NCBI GenBank assembly: GCA_934464775.1
Contig: CAKSKG010000001.1
Coordinates: 62,001 to 126,000, forward strand
Direction: 5' to 3'
DNA: 64,000 nucleotides
From: an uncultured Oscillospiraceae bacterium
GTDB taxonomy: Bacteria > Bacillota > Clostridia > Oscillospirales > Ruminococcaceae
Shown: positions 8,424-17,985 of the stretch, piece after piece
Layout of the letters: every line of letters starts with the position of its first letter
How positions within the stretch are numbered: the stretch's first letter is position 1
Notes under the pieces: generated by a model
The model's input: only the letters and a program-made list of their open reading frames with translations
Database searches by the model: none
What the model was told of the DNA's origin: nothing
Translations under genes and position numbers: made by a program

Positions 8424-8452
8424 TTGACACTGTAACCATTTTGTAGTAAAAT
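8424..8452 (+). promoter_or_regulatory. Promoter of the secreted protein gene at 8529
   Basis: TTGACA (8424-8429), 17 bp, TAAAAT (8447-8452). A 13-bp palindrome, TTATGTAACATAA (8381-8393), sits about 30 bp upstream and may bind a regulator. The -35 to -10 region strongly resembles the promoter at 9619-9647. Confidence 0.75.
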
Positions 8453-8528
8453 AGAGTCAACATAGATAATGCCCTTAAAAAGGCATGATTATGGAATGTT
8501 ATGAAAAAATGTAAGGAGAGATTTTCTT

Positions 8529-9302
8529 ATGAAGAAATCTAAAATTCTCGCAGTAGCAGCTTCCGCTGCACTCGCTGCAACAGCTCTTGCAATCCCCGCA
8601 TCTGCTGATGATACTTATCACGCATATCTCGGCGTTCAGTCCGCAAGCTTCTCTTTCAGAAATGCTTGGAATGAACCTACATACGGTCTCGGCGTAACAG
8701 GCGATGACGGTATGGTATACTTCGATCAGATCACAGGCTGGGACGGCCCCACAGCTGTAAGCAAGGGCGGCACATTCACAGACGCTGAGATCACAGGCGA
8801 CGGCACATACTCCGTTTCCGTTACAGATTTCGATTTCGGTGAGGACGAAACACTCAACCTCCTCTTCCTCTCCACAGATATCCCCCTCGACAGCGGCATC
8901 ACAATCAGCGATGTTAAGGTTATCATGGACGGCAACACAAAGTACACATTCGATGAGGCTTATCTCAATCCCGATGAGGCTACATATGTAAATCCCCAGT
9001 GCATCAACATCTGGAACGAAGACCTCGGCAAGGACGCAGGTCTCTTCGGCTACACAATGCCTCAGGATTCCATCGAGCTTCAGTTCACAGTTTCCGGCAT
9101 GGGCGCAGCTTCCGCTGACACAGCAGAGGATACAGCAGCTGAAGAAACAACTGAAGATGCAGCTCCCGTTGAGGAGACAGCAGATGCTCCCGCAGCTGAT
9201 GATACAACAACTTCCGCTACAACAGGCAACACTTCCGCAGCAGCTCTCGTAGCTGTTATGGCAGTTGCAGCTGCAGCAGTTGCAGTAAGCAAGAGAAAGT
9301 AA
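8529..9302 (+). CDS. Secreted protein with C-terminal membrane anchor, unknown function
   Basis: A 257-residue protein I do not recognise. It has a Sec signal peptide (AVAASAALAATALAIPASA), a beta-rich domain of about 165 residues (25-190), and a Thr/Ala/Glu/Asp linker (about 195-232). A short hydrophobic helix and basic end (AVAAAAVAVSKRK) follow. That tail resembles a cell-wall sorting or membrane anchor, but no LPxTG is present; TGNTS precedes the helix. A strong promoter, a strong RBS (AAGGAGAG) and very uniform codon use suggest high expression. It is monocistronic, with its own terminator. Confidence 0.75.
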   Translation: MKKSKILAVAASAALAATALAIPASADDTYHAYLGVQSASFSFRNAWNEPTYGLGVTGDDGMVYFDQITGWDGPTAVSKGGTFTDAEITGDGTYSVSVTDFDFGEDETLNLLFLSTDIPLDSGITISDVKVIMDGNTKYTFDEAYLNPDEATYVNPQCINIWNEDLGKDAGLFGYTMPQDSIELQFTVSGMGAASADTAEDTAAEETTEDAAPVEETADAPAADDTTTSATTGNTSAAALVAVMAVAAAAVAVSKRK

Positions 9303-9334
9303 TCTCCTGCCGAAACATCTCAAACAATTAACAA

Positions 9335-9367
9335 CACCCCGTCAGTTCATTCTGTCGGGGTGCTTTT
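9335..9367 (+). terminator. Terminator after the secreted protein gene
   Basis: CACCCCGTCAG (9335-9345) pairs with CTGTCGGGGTG (9352-9362), with one mismatch, followed by CTTTT. The stretch 9368-9618 downstream is AT-rich with nothing recognisable. Confidence 0.85.
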
Positions 9368-9618
9368 ATGTGTATCGGCTGCTGCGATGCTTTGCAGACA
9401 CAGCAAATGTTCAAATTTTAATATTTACCGCAAATGTAAATTATATATGAACAAGCTGTCATTTTGTTTATTTTAACGAAATCAAGATATAGACGCAATA
9501 TAAAAAAACCTTGCCGCTGCGTTGTTTGTTTGTCATTTTGGGAATTATGATGTGATTTGATATTTCCTTTTTGTCTATTTTGCCATAAGAACGGTGATAT
9601 ATTTGTTTGAAATGTTAA

Positions 9619-9647
9619 TTGACACTTTTGTCATTTTGTAATAAAAT
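9619..9647 (+). promoter_or_regulatory. Promoter of the first carbohydrate ABC operon
   Basis: TTGACA (9619-9624), 17 bp, TAAAAT (9642-9647). The start would be near 9654, giving an untranslated leader of about 185 nt before the first permease gene. Confidence 0.75.
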
Positions 9648-9708
9648 AAACTTAATGTACAGCGGTATGTTGTTAAAATAAACAATGGCAGACCCTTACT
9701 GAAACAAA

Positions 9709-9801
9709 GCGCACATCAGTGCGCAGCTTCTGTAAAATATGTTAATCGTTTTCACAGAAGAAAACAATCATGCCTGCGGACTGTGCGGCAAAAATTCCGC
9801 A
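9709..9801 (+). promoter_or_regulatory. Structured leader of the ABC operon
   Basis: Three consecutive hairpins are visible: GCGCAC/GTGCGC (9709-9714 with 9719-9724), CTTCTGT/ACAGAAG (9727-9733 with 9754-9760) and TGCGGA/TCCGCA (9775-9780 with 9796-9801). The second loop contains ATGTTAATCGTTTTCACA, which loosely resembles a LacI/CcpA-type operator but carries one extra base against the cre consensus. No known riboswitch class is recognised. Confidence 0.4.
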
Positions 9802-9839
9802 GCGCCGAAAAAAATCCATAGAAAGGACTGATCAAAAAA

Positions 9840-11360
9840 ATGGCTGTTTCTTCCACAGCTCATGCTGTTGAAAAAATGCAGGCTGCAAAAAAGAAAACCG
9901 CTCCCCCAAAGACCCTTCGGGAAAAAGTTGCCGATAAGATCTACTGGGTGCTGCGCCTTGCGGTAGTCGCAAACGTGGTAATGCTGTTTTTCCCGAACTC
10001 AAATCCTGCACGCATAAGCGGAATGATAAACAGAAATCTGTCACTGTTTTCATGCGGTGTATCCTATGACACCATAGTTGCAAACTTCGGACGTGCATTC
10101 AGACAGGGCTGGGTCGCCGAATCCACTTTCCATGCGCTTAATGTATGTTCAATGCTCATTATCGTATCTGTCATAATTGCAATTGCGGGAGGCTGTATGT
10201 CTCTCGGAAACCACAAGATGAAAAAATACGGCGCTGCCGTTTCCGTACTCGGAGGTGCCGCAGAGCTTGCCTGCATGGGCTGGATCGACGTACTTTACAA
10301 TCAGGTATGCGACGCCGCCGATGCTGTGAACAAGTGGGATAAGGTACAGCCCACATTTTCATCTGTCAATTATGTTTATATCGCACTTGCTGTCGTTATG
10401 ATCGTATGTGCATTTATAAACTTCTTCCTTGTTCCCGCCGCCGAAAAGGGAGAACATCTTGACATGGAACCCAAGTTCCAGCTTTTCCTTATGATGCTTC
10501 CCATCATTGCCCTTGCATTCGTTTTCAGCTACCTCCCCCTTTACGGCTGGAGATACGCTTTCTTCGATTACAAGTCCGGTGAGACTCTTTCCTCCGACAA
10601 GTTCGTGGGACTGAAATGGTTCAGAGAGCTTTTCAAGAATGACGCTACCAAGAAGGATATCGTCAACGTTCTGAAAAACACACTGGCAATGAGCGGTCTG
10701 GGTATCGCAACAAGCTGGGTGCCCATGGTATTCGCCGTGTTCCTTTCCGAAGTCAAGAACACTAAGTTCAGAAGATTCGTTCAGACCTTTACAACTATCC
10801 CCAACTTCATCAGCTGGGTACTGGTTTACGCTATCGCTCTTGCGATCTTCTCAACAGACGGCTTTATCAACACAATGCTCACAAGCATAAAGGGTACTCC
10901 CTATACTACCAACTACCTGATGGATAATTCCCATATGTGGCTGAAAATGCTGGCATGGGGACTCTGGAAAGGTGTGGGCTGGAGTGCTATCATCTATATC
11001 GCAGCAATTTCCGGTATCGATCAGGGTCTTTACGAAGCCGCAACCGTTGACGGTGCAGGCAGATTCGCAAAGATGTGGTACATAACTATCCCCGAGCTGG
11101 TGCCCACCTACTGCGTACTTCTTCTTATGTCTATCGCAAATATCCTTTCAAACGGTATGGATCAGTATCTGGTATTCTCCAATGCCATGAACCGTGAACA
11201 GATCCAGGTGCTTGACCTTTATGTTTATAACCTGGGTATCGGAAGCGGACTTATCCCTCTGTCAACTGTTATCGGTATGGTCAAGTCTGTTGTCAGCGTT
11301 GTGCTTCTGTTTGTCGCTAACGGCGTATCAAAGGCTATCCGCGGCGAAAGTATTGTATAA
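9840..11360 (+). CDS. Carbohydrate ABC transporter permease (LplB/YteP type, extended N-terminus)
   Basis: A 506-residue inner-membrane permease. The C-terminal ~290 residues form a binding-protein-dependent transport domain with the EAA loop (GIDQGLYEAATVDGAGRFAKMW, residues about 395-417), which docks the ATPase. The N-terminal ~200 residues add several extra membrane spans, unlike the ~310-residue norm. No ATPase gene is present in the operon; CUT1 systems of this type normally share an MsmX-like ATPase encoded elsewhere. RBS AAAGGA lies 12 nt upstream. The 12-nt gap to the second permease implies co-translation. Confidence 0.9.
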   Translation: MAVSSTAHAVEKMQAAKKKTAPPKTLREKVADKIYWVLRLAVVANVVMLFFPNSNPARISGMINRNLSLFSCGVSYDTIVANFGRAFRQGWVAESTFHALNVCSMLIIVSVIIAIAGGCMSLGNHKMKKYGAAVSVLGGAAELACMGWIDVLYNQVCDAADAVNKWDKVQPTFSSVNYVYIALAVVMIVCAFINFFLVPAAEKGEHLDMEPKFQLFLMMLPIIALAFVFSYLPLYGWRYAFFDYKSGETLSSDKFVGLKWFRELFKNDATKKDIVNVLKNTLAMSGLGIATSWVPMVFAVFLSEVKNTKFRRFVQTFTTIPNFISWVLVYAIALAIFSTDGFINTMLTSIKGTPYTTNYLMDNSHMWLKMLAWGLWKGVGWSAIIYIAAISGIDQGLYEAATVDGAGRFAKMWYITIPELVPTYCVLLLMSIANILSNGMDQYLVFSNAMNREQIQVLDLYVYNLGIGSGLIPLSTVIGMVKSVVSVVLLFVANGVSKAIRGESIV

Positions 11361-11372
11361 GGAGGGACTGTC

Positions 11373-12350
11373 ATGAGCGAAAATACCAACAATATAGATA
11401 TGGGAACCAAAAAAGCCCCTTCCGAGCACGTTATCCCCGACAAAAAGAAAAAAGAGCATTACACAACAGGCGATATTATCTTTAATATCATCAACTATGC
11501 ATTCTTTGCAATATTCACACTCAGCTGTCTCTTCCCCTTCTATTACATCTTCATCAACACGATCTCGTCCAATGAATTTGTAAACCGCGGAGCCGTAACT
11601 CTGCTCCCCAAGGGACTGACTATCAAGAACTACATCGCCATGGGCAACGTTAACGACCTGTGGAACTCAGTTCTTATCACATTCCTCAGAACTATCATCG
11701 GTACAGCCCTCATGGTATTCGTATCATCGCTGGCAGGCTACCTTGTTACAAAAAAGGAAATGTGGCACAGACAGCTCTGGTACCGTCTGCTGGTCATCAC
11801 AATGTACTTCAACGCAGGTCTTATCCCCTGGTATCTGAATATGTCCATGCTGGGTCTTACAAACACCTTTGCGGCATATATCATTCCCGGTATCGTGTCT
11901 CCCTACAACATCATTCTTGTAAAGACATATATCGAGTCTATCCCCGGTGAGATCGAAGAGAGTGCATTCATGGACGGCGCAAGCTACTGGACGATCTTCC
12001 GAAAGATCATCTGGCCGCTCAGTAAGCCTATCCTTGCAACCATCGCGATATTCGGTGCGGTAGGACACTGGAACTCATTCCAGGATTCACTTATCCTCAA
12101 CGCCAACTCGCCTTCACTCTACACACTCCAGCACAGACTTTACATCTATCTGAACCAAAGCTCCAACTTAGGCGCACTTGTCGGTTCGGGAACAAGCAGC
12201 TCGGATTCCGCTGCACTTGCAAATGCAACAAGCTCAAAGGTTATCCAGTACACCATTTCAATGGTAACGATCATTCCTATCCTCTGCGTATATCCCTTCA
12301 TGCAGCGCTATTTTGAAAAGGGACTTATGCTGGGAGCAGTAAAGGGTTAA
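11373..12350 (+). CDS. Carbohydrate ABC transporter permease (LplC/YtcP type)
   Basis: A 325-residue permease with six predicted membrane spans. The conserved coupling loop EIEESAFMDGASYWTIFRKI lies at about residues 190-209. A cytoplasmic N-terminus (about 1-30, Lys-rich) precedes the first span. The strong RBS AAGGAGG is 7 nt before ATG. It is the partner of the permease ending 12 nt upstream and of the lipoprotein starting 36 nt downstream, together forming the membrane part of a CUT1-type sugar importer. Confidence 0.92.
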   Translation: MSENTNNIDMGTKKAPSEHVIPDKKKKEHYTTGDIIFNIINYAFFAIFTLSCLFPFYYIFINTISSNEFVNRGAVTLLPKGLTIKNYIAMGNVNDLWNSVLITFLRTIIGTALMVFVSSLAGYLVTKKEMWHRQLWYRLLVITMYFNAGLIPWYLNMSMLGLTNTFAAYIIPGIVSPYNIILVKTYIESIPGEIEESAFMDGASYWTIFRKIIWPLSKPILATIAIFGAVGHWNSFQDSLILNANSPSLYTLQHRLYIYLNQSSNLGALVGSGTSSSDSAALANATSSKVIQYTISMVTIIPILCVYPFMQRYFEKGLMLGAVKG

Positions 12351-12386
12351 TATTTACACTTATATAAACAAGGAGGAATTTTCCAA

Positions 12387-14249
12387 ATGAAAATGAAAAG
12401 AATTCTTGCAGGCATCACCTGCCTGTGCATGATGGGTTCACTGGCAGCCTGCGGTGAAAGAGCACCTGCCGACAGCGCTTCCACAACAGCAAATGCCGCT
12501 GACAACAGCGCAGACAATGCAGCAGACGGCGATTCTTCCGCCGATGATGCTTCTTCCGATGATTCCGCAGCAGATACGGAAGCATCTTCCGACAGCACCT
12601 CTTCCGAGAGCGTAAAGGACAAGCTTGCTGATCTTTACGGTGATGAAACTATCCAGCTCACCTGCTACAGCCAGCTGGCAAACTACTCCGGCAAGCTGAC
12701 AGGCTGGTTCGCAGAAGTCCTCAAGCGTGAGTTCAACTGCGAGATCACAATTATCCCCGATTCCGACGGTATGTTCGATACACGTATGGAGTCCGGCAAC
12801 CTGGGCGATCTGGTTATCTTCGGCTCCAACGGAAGCGATTATCAGCGTGCAGCAAAGGAAGGAATGCTCTTTGACTGGAACGATGATGATATTCTCTCCG
12901 AATACGGCTCCTATGTTAAGGAAAATATGCCCTATGCTCTCGAAAACAACATGAACTTCAATGATTCCTTCGGTGCAGGCAATGTTCTCTACGGCTTCGG
13001 CCACAACGTTGCAACATCAACAGAGGATCACGAGGCATTCTTCTATACAATGGATATGCGCTACGATCTCTATCAGGCGATCGGCAGTCCCGAGCTCAAG
13101 ACAATGGACGATCTCTTCGATGCATTCGTTAAGATGAAGGAAGCCTGCCCCACAGATGAGAACGGCAACGAAACATATGCTATGTCTCTCTGGCCCGACT
13201 GGGACGGCAACATGGTAATGTACATAAAGGCATTCGCAACCTGCTACTGGGGCTATGATGAAATGGGCTTCGGTCTTTACGATGTTGAAAACGGTACATA
13301 CCACGACGCTCTTGAAGATGACGGTCCTTACATGAAGGCTCTCAAGTTCTTCAACAAGTGCTATCAGGCAGGTCTTATCGACCCCAACTCCATGACTCAG
13401 ACCTATGACCAGATGAGTGAAAAGGTACAGGCAGGCGGCGTATTCTTCTCTATCTTCGATTACGCAGGCTCTCAGCTCTACAATACAGACGCTCACCTTG
13501 AAGAGGGCAAGGGAATGTATCCTGTTGTTCCCGACGATGCAACTCCTCTCTGCTACGGTATGAACGTTCTGGGCGGCAACAGACTCTGGACGATCGGTGC
13601 AAACACAGAATATCCCGAGCTTTGCATGGCTATCATCAACTACCTCACAACTCCCGAGGGCTATATGACATACTGGTGGGGACCCAAGGACGCTTGCTGG
13701 TACTATGACGAAGAAGGCAACTCCTGCCTGACAGAGCTTGGCGAATCCGCTAAGAACGACAGAAAGGGCACAACAATGCCTGACGAGTGGGGCGGCGGAT
13801 CCTTCAACGACGGTACATTCCAGGCTAACAACACAACATGGTCCAAGGACGCTTCCAACCCTGATTCCAACGGCGAAACATACAACGCCGACAACTGGAA
13901 GAGCAGACGTACAGAGGCTAAGTTCGATATCCTCAAGCAGTGGAGAGACAACACAGGCGTTTATGATTCTCAGGAATACATGGACAGCAAGAACCACAAG
14001 GTTTCTCTTGCAACTTCCTACTCCGAGTCCGACAAGAGCGATGAGCTCAAGATCGTTTGGGAGCAGGTAAAGAACTGCTTGGTATCCGAGTCCTGGAAGG
14101 CTATCTACGCTTCAAGCGATGATGAGTTCGACAAGATCGTTGCCGATATGAAGGCAAAGTGCAAGGAATATGACCCCGAGGGCGTTTGCCTTGCATGGTG
14201 CGAGAACGAAGCTTCTATCAGATGCGCACTTGAAGACGAAGTAAGATAA
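12387..14249 (+). CDS. Extracellular solute-binding lipoprotein of a sugar ABC importer
   Basis: A 620-residue lipoprotein. The signal peptide ends in lipobox LAAC (Cys about 22), followed by a low-complexity Ala/Asp/Ser linker (about 25-75) and a two-lobed family 1-like binding domain with many aromatic residues suited to sugar stacking. The length above 500 fits binding proteins of the LipO/YtcQ group that take oligosaccharides. The substrate is not deducible, although the cell-wall hydrolase gene downstream hints at a glycan. RBS AAGGAGG. A hairpin terminator follows at 14275-14305. Confidence 0.9.
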   Translation: MKMKRILAGITCLCMMGSLAACGERAPADSASTTANAADNSADNAADGDSSADDASSDDSAADTEASSDSTSSESVKDKLADLYGDETIQLTCYSQLANYSGKLTGWFAEVLKREFNCEITIIPDSDGMFDTRMESGNLGDLVIFGSNGSDYQRAAKEGMLFDWNDDDILSEYGSYVKENMPYALENNMNFNDSFGAGNVLYGFGHNVATSTEDHEAFFYTMDMRYDLYQAIGSPELKTMDDLFDAFVKMKEACPTDENGNETYAMSLWPDWDGNMVMYIKAFATCYWGYDEMGFGLYDVENGTYHDALEDDGPYMKALKFFNKCYQAGLIDPNSMTQTYDQMSEKVQAGGVFFSIFDYAGSQLYNTDAHLEEGKGMYPVVPDDATPLCYGMNVLGGNRLWTIGANTEYPELCMAIINYLTTPEGYMTYWWGPKDACWYYDEEGNSCLTELGESAKNDRKGTTMPDEWGGGSFNDGTFQANNTTWSKDASNPDSNGETYNADNWKSRRTEAKFDILKQWRDNTGVYDSQEYMDSKNHKVSLATSYSESDKSDELKIVWEQVKNCLVSESWKAIYASSDDEFDKIVADMKAKCKEYDPEGVCLAWCENEASIRCALEDEVR

Positions 14250-14274
14250 TTACAAAAAACCTCAGACAACAATT

Positions 14275-14316
14275 GAAAGCGGGTGGAATTTTTTCGCCCG
14301 CTTTCTTGCTGTTTTA
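14275..14316 (+). terminator. Partial terminator after the binding protein gene
   Basis: GAAAGCGGG (14275-14283) pairs perfectly with CCCGCTTTC (14297-14305). The T tract is broken (TTGCTGTTTT), so some read-through into the YesL gene is likely. Confidence 0.65.
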
Positions 14317-14381
14317 TGAAGCATTTTAAATGCCGTTCAAATATTACAAATTGCGTCACATGAAAGGATAATATATAGCAT

Positions 14382-15038
14382 ATGGCGAAGTTTTTTAGCC
14401 CCGACAGCAAGTTCTATAAATTCATGCAGCGCCTGACCGATGTTTTTCTGCTCAATATGATATGGCTGCTATGCAGTCTGCCGATCGTGACCATAGGCAT
14501 ATCGACTATCGCCGCAAGCAAGGTCACGCTGGATATGTCCGAAGAGCGTGAGGGACGGGTAGTTCATGATTTTCTCCGTGAATTCAAGCGCAACCGTAAG
14601 CAGGGTCTTGCAATGTCCTTTATCTCCCTGCTCAGTGTATGGGCTGTATATCTCGACTTCCAGCTGTTCCACGCCGCAAAGGAGCATGAGATCGTGTTCC
14701 TGATAATCGGCATCGTGGCGGCGTATCTGCTGCTTTTCTCGCAGCTTTACGTCTATCCCCTGCTGGCAAGATATGACAACACCCTTATCCGAAGCATGAA
14801 AAACTCCTTCCGCATAAGCATGAAGTATTTTCTGCGCTCGCTTCTGCTGGCGGTGACTGTCGCTTTTGAATTTGCGATAATTTTCTGGAACTATACAACA
14901 ATGTTCGTTGGAATTATCATCGGTCCCGTATTTATCATCTACACAATAAGCGGATTTTCCATACACATTTTCCGTGAGCTTGAAAAGGATCCCACCACGG
15001 TCGTTGACCGATCAGCGGAAGAAAAAGATGAAGAATAA
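14382..15038 (+). CDS. YesL family (DUF624) membrane protein
   Basis: A 218-residue membrane protein with four to five spans. Its N-terminus, FYKFMQRLTDVFLLNMIWLL, is the DUF624/YesL signature. YesL proteins are repeatedly encoded beside LplB/LplC-type sugar importers, and their function is unknown. The location directly after the importer fits that pattern. An AAAGGA lies 14 nt before ATG. The 3' end overlaps the amidase gene by 11 nt, so the two are translationally coupled. Confidence 0.85.
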   Translation: MAKFFSPDSKFYKFMQRLTDVFLLNMIWLLCSLPIVTIGISTIAASKVTLDMSEEREGRVVHDFLREFKRNRKQGLAMSFISLLSVWAVYLDFQLFHAAKEHEIVFLIIGIVAAYLLLFSQLYVYPLLARYDNTLIRSMKNSFRISMKYFLRSLLLAVTVAFEFAIIFWNYTTMFVGIIIGPVFIIYTISGFSIHIFRELEKDPTTVVDRSAEEKDEE

Positions 15039-17922
15039 AGTAATCGCCCTGCTGCTTTCGGCGGCTGTATTATCGGCAGCAGTCCCTGCTGCATCTGTGA
15101 AATATGCCACAGTATCGGCAGAAGATGCTCCGACGATCACCGACGAGGATATCTCCGGCTACTCCGCAGGCGCACAGTTCGCCTTTCCCTCACAAATGCG
15201 CGGTGCGGAGGTCACACCGTCAATAGATTATGTCCGCCCGAAGCCCGACGGAACAGGCTACACCGAAGAGGAAGTGTACCATGAGCTGAATGATATGTTT
15301 GACCGTGCGGCGGTGCTTTCCGTGAATTCGCTGATAATCAACACCTCGTACGGAGGAAATGTTTTCTTCGGCGATGTTGCTTCGGACAGTGAGTCTATCG
15401 TGCAGTACACCTCCGAAAGCGCCTTTCAGCGAGGATTTTACGTCTATCTGAAATTCGATATCGGAGCCGCAATGAGCAGCTTCGGCGACATACCGCTGAA
15501 TGACAGGCTCCGCCGACTGTCCGATACTGTAAAGGACATGACCGCAAATTATTCCGCCGACGGCATAATTTTCTGCGGCACGGAATGGGACAACTCCCCC
15601 GAGACTTTTGCGCTGTACATGAAAAACGGCAGCGGCGCAGGCTATGAAAACTGGCTTTCGGAGATGAACAGCTATATTTTCAGGACCGTATCAACAGCCG
15701 TGCATAACACAAGCAGCACCGTTTCCGTCGGGATAGATGTGAACGGTCAGGTGGATTACGAATACATCACCGGCTATTCGGACGTCAACAGCTATATCAG
15801 CGGCGGACTCACCGATTTTATCTATCTGGAAACGGACGAGACTGTTCAGCTGTCAACGGACAGCTTCGGTCAGACTGCGGCAGGCTGGGACCGTGCCGCC
15901 GAAAGATGCTCCCAGAAGCTTATCATAAGCCATGCCAACGATTATATCTGTACCTCAAGGGACGGCTGGGATTCTCCCGATGAGCTTGTGCGTCAGGTGA
16001 TCGAATCGGAGAAATTCACTGCCTGCGGCGGCAGCGTTTTCCGTTCGCTGAATGCTCTGGAACAGGACAGGAACGGCTCCACGGCGGCGCTTCTGAAGCA
16101 TTACAACAAGGAGCTGACCGAAGAGGGGCTTGGAAGTCAGCTGAACATCACTCTCCCCACCTCCAGAGAATTTCGCACCGAGGATACCTCCGTGATCTTT
16201 TCGGGAACCTTCGACCCCAACTTTGACGTATACTTCTGCGGCGAGCCTATCGAGCTGAATGAATCGGGAAGATTTTATATCAACGCCGACCTGAACATCG
16301 GAGAAAATCAATTCACCTTTGAGCACAAGGGCAGAAAGACCGTGTATAACATCGTGCGGACGATGCGTGTCCTGAAGACCGCCGAGCCCCGTGAAGATAC
16401 GATGTATGTTGACGGCGGCACAGAGATCTCGTTCAGCGCAGTGGCTTACAAAGGCTCTTCCGTGCTTGCATACGTTAACGGCGAGAAAATTTTTCTGCGG
16501 CAGGCGGAGGGTGTGTCCGATACTATCGACCCCAACTCCTCCTATGCGTCCTACACAGGCTCGTATATTGTTCCCGAGGGCAGTACAGGCGGCATTACCG
16601 ACCTTGGAAATGTGAAAATTTACGCCGCATATCCTATCGGCAATGATAAAATTCTTGAATGCATCACAGGCAGCAGAATATATATCAACGAAAAATACGT
16701 GCCACCCGAAACTTCTGACATGACCTCCGCAGTGCAGGTGAACGGCGCTGCTTCGGGGCAGTTTATCACGGTAAATTCGGACAATACCATGTGCTGGAGC
16801 AGCACAAACACGCTGACTGTCCCCGAGCCTGACTGCACACGGCTTGCGGCAGGGACCTGCGATTACGCCCTTAAAACCGTGACCTACGGCGGCACTGCAT
16901 ACTATCAGACCCTTTCGGGCAGACGTATCCGCACCTCCGATGCATCGCCCATGAGCGGCGGCTTTACATTCGGCGGCTCTGTTGACATTGAAAATATCAC
17001 CGTCAGCGGCGGCGATACCGATATGATATTCAAGCTGCCGAACAACACTCCGTTCAGCGTTGTATATGACGGCGTAAATTATGCGGACGGTGCAAACGGC
17101 GGATTCTACATCAAAAAGTTCAGCAGCGGCAGCATTTCGCTGATATTCGATTATATATCGGACATTCCCTCGGGAAGCATCACATTCCCGTCAGGCTCGG
17201 AATTCACATCGGGCAGCTGGAGTATGCTCACGGAAAACGGCGTTTCAAAGGCAAAGCTGACGCTGGAGCTTGCGCAGAGCGGACGCTACGGCGGCGTTAA
17301 AGCTCACTTCGCCGAAAGCGGACGTCTTGTGATGTCATTCAACGGAATTCCCTCTTCGCTTGACGGAATGACTATAGTTATCGACCCTGGGCACGGCTAT
17401 GTGGGCGGCGGAAAATTCGACCCGGGAGCTGTCCGTTACATTCAGGAGCAGGAGGCAAACCTTGCCATAGCAAAGCTTGTGGAGCAAAAGCTGACGGCAA
17501 AGGGCGTGAATGCGGTTCGGTTCAAAACCGAGTCGCAGGACTATGTTACTTCGCAGCGTTCCGACCTTGCACGTCAATACTCCCCCGATCTTTTTGTCGC
17601 AGTCCACTGCAACAGCGGCGGAGAAAGCTCAACGGGAGCGGAAGCATATTATTTCACACCGTTCTCTCAGCCCCTTGCAGATGCGGTATCTTCAAGACTG
17701 GGCGCTGCACTGACAAAAGTCCACGGCAGCGGAAGCTATGACCGCGGCGAAAAATACAATTACTTTTTTGTAACTCAGCAGCAGGAATTTCCCTCGATTC
17801 TCATTGAAACGGCGTTTGTCAGCAATCATGACGAAGCCATGGCGCTCGTTGACCCCGAATATCAGGAGATATTCGCCGATGCGATCGTCAGCGGCATTGA
17901 GGATTATGTAACAGGCAGATAA
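15028..17922 (+). CDS. Cell-wall enzyme: GHL10-like domain plus N-acetylmuramoyl-L-alanine amidase
   Basis: A 964-residue secreted protein. The signal peptide covers about 1-32. A glycosidase-like GHL10/DUF187 barrel follows (about 50-370; GAEVTPSIDYVRPK, DGIIFCGTEWDN), then beta-rich domains (about 370-770). The C-terminal Amidase_3 domain (about 780-964) carries zinc and catalytic residues in DPGHG, QEANL, VAVHCNS and IETAFVSN. The last domain cleaves the MurNAc-L-Ala bond of peptidoglycan. I chose the ATG at 15028, which gives a clean signal peptide. Coupling to an importer and a YesL gene suggests wall-glycan processing or uptake. The hairpin at 17930-17960 ends the transcript. Confidence 0.88.
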   Translation: MKNKVIALLLSAAVLSAAVPAASVKYATVSAEDAPTITDEDISGYSAGAQFAFPSQMRGAEVTPSIDYVRPKPDGTGYTEEEVYHELNDMFDRAAVLSVNSLIINTSYGGNVFFGDVASDSESIVQYTSESAFQRGFYVYLKFDIGAAMSSFGDIPLNDRLRRLSDTVKDMTANYSADGIIFCGTEWDNSPETFALYMKNGSGAGYENWLSEMNSYIFRTVSTAVHNTSSTVSVGIDVNGQVDYEYITGYSDVNSYISGGLTDFIYLETDETVQLSTDSFGQTAAGWDRAAERCSQKLIISHANDYICTSRDGWDSPDELVRQVIESEKFTACGGSVFRSLNALEQDRNGSTAALLKHYNKELTEEGLGSQLNITLPTSREFRTEDTSVIFSGTFDPNFDVYFCGEPIELNESGRFYINADLNIGENQFTFEHKGRKTVYNIVRTMRVLKTAEPREDTMYVDGGTEISFSAVAYKGSSVLAYVNGEKIFLRQAEGVSDTIDPNSSYASYTGSYIVPEGSTGGITDLGNVKIYAAYPIGNDKILECITGSRIYINEKYVPPETSDMTSAVQVNGAASGQFITVNSDNTMCWSSTNTLTVPEPDCTRLAAGTCDYALKTVTYGGTAYYQTLSGRRIRTSDASPMSGGFTFGGSVDIENITVSGGDTDMIFKLPNNTPFSVVYDGVNYADGANGGFYIKKFSSGSISLIFDYISDIPSGSITFPSGSEFTSGSWSMLTENGVSKAKLTLELAQSGRYGGVKAHFAESGRLVMSFNGIPSSLDGMTIVIDPGHGYVGGGKFDPGAVRYIQEQEANLAIAKLVEQKLTAKGVNAVRFKTESQDYVTSQRSDLARQYSPDLFVAVHCNSGGESSTGAEAYYFTPFSQPLADAVSSRLGAALTKVHGSGSYDRGEKYNYFFVTQQQEFPSILIETAFVSNHDEAMALVDPEYQEIFADAIVSGIEDYVTGR

Positions 17923-17929
17923 AACAACG

Positions 17930-17969
17930 AATGCGGTCCCGAAAATATCGGAGCCGCATTTGTTATTTC
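17930..17969 (+). terminator. Terminator after the amidase gene
   Basis: AATGCGG (17930-17936) pairs with CCGCATT (17954-17960), and an inner CCGA/TCGG extends the stem. The T-rich tail is weak. Confidence 0.65.
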
Positions 17970-17985
17970 CTTAACAATATCTGTC

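Noticed and set aside
9739..9756. CcpA cre site in the ABC operon leader
   Set aside because: The match needs one inserted base relative to the consensus, and it lies far downstream of the promoter.
13017..13997. 326-codon minus-strand frame within the sugar-binding lipoprotein gene
   Set aside because: It is antisense to a clear lipoprotein gene; the high Cys/Val content is typical of a shadow frame.
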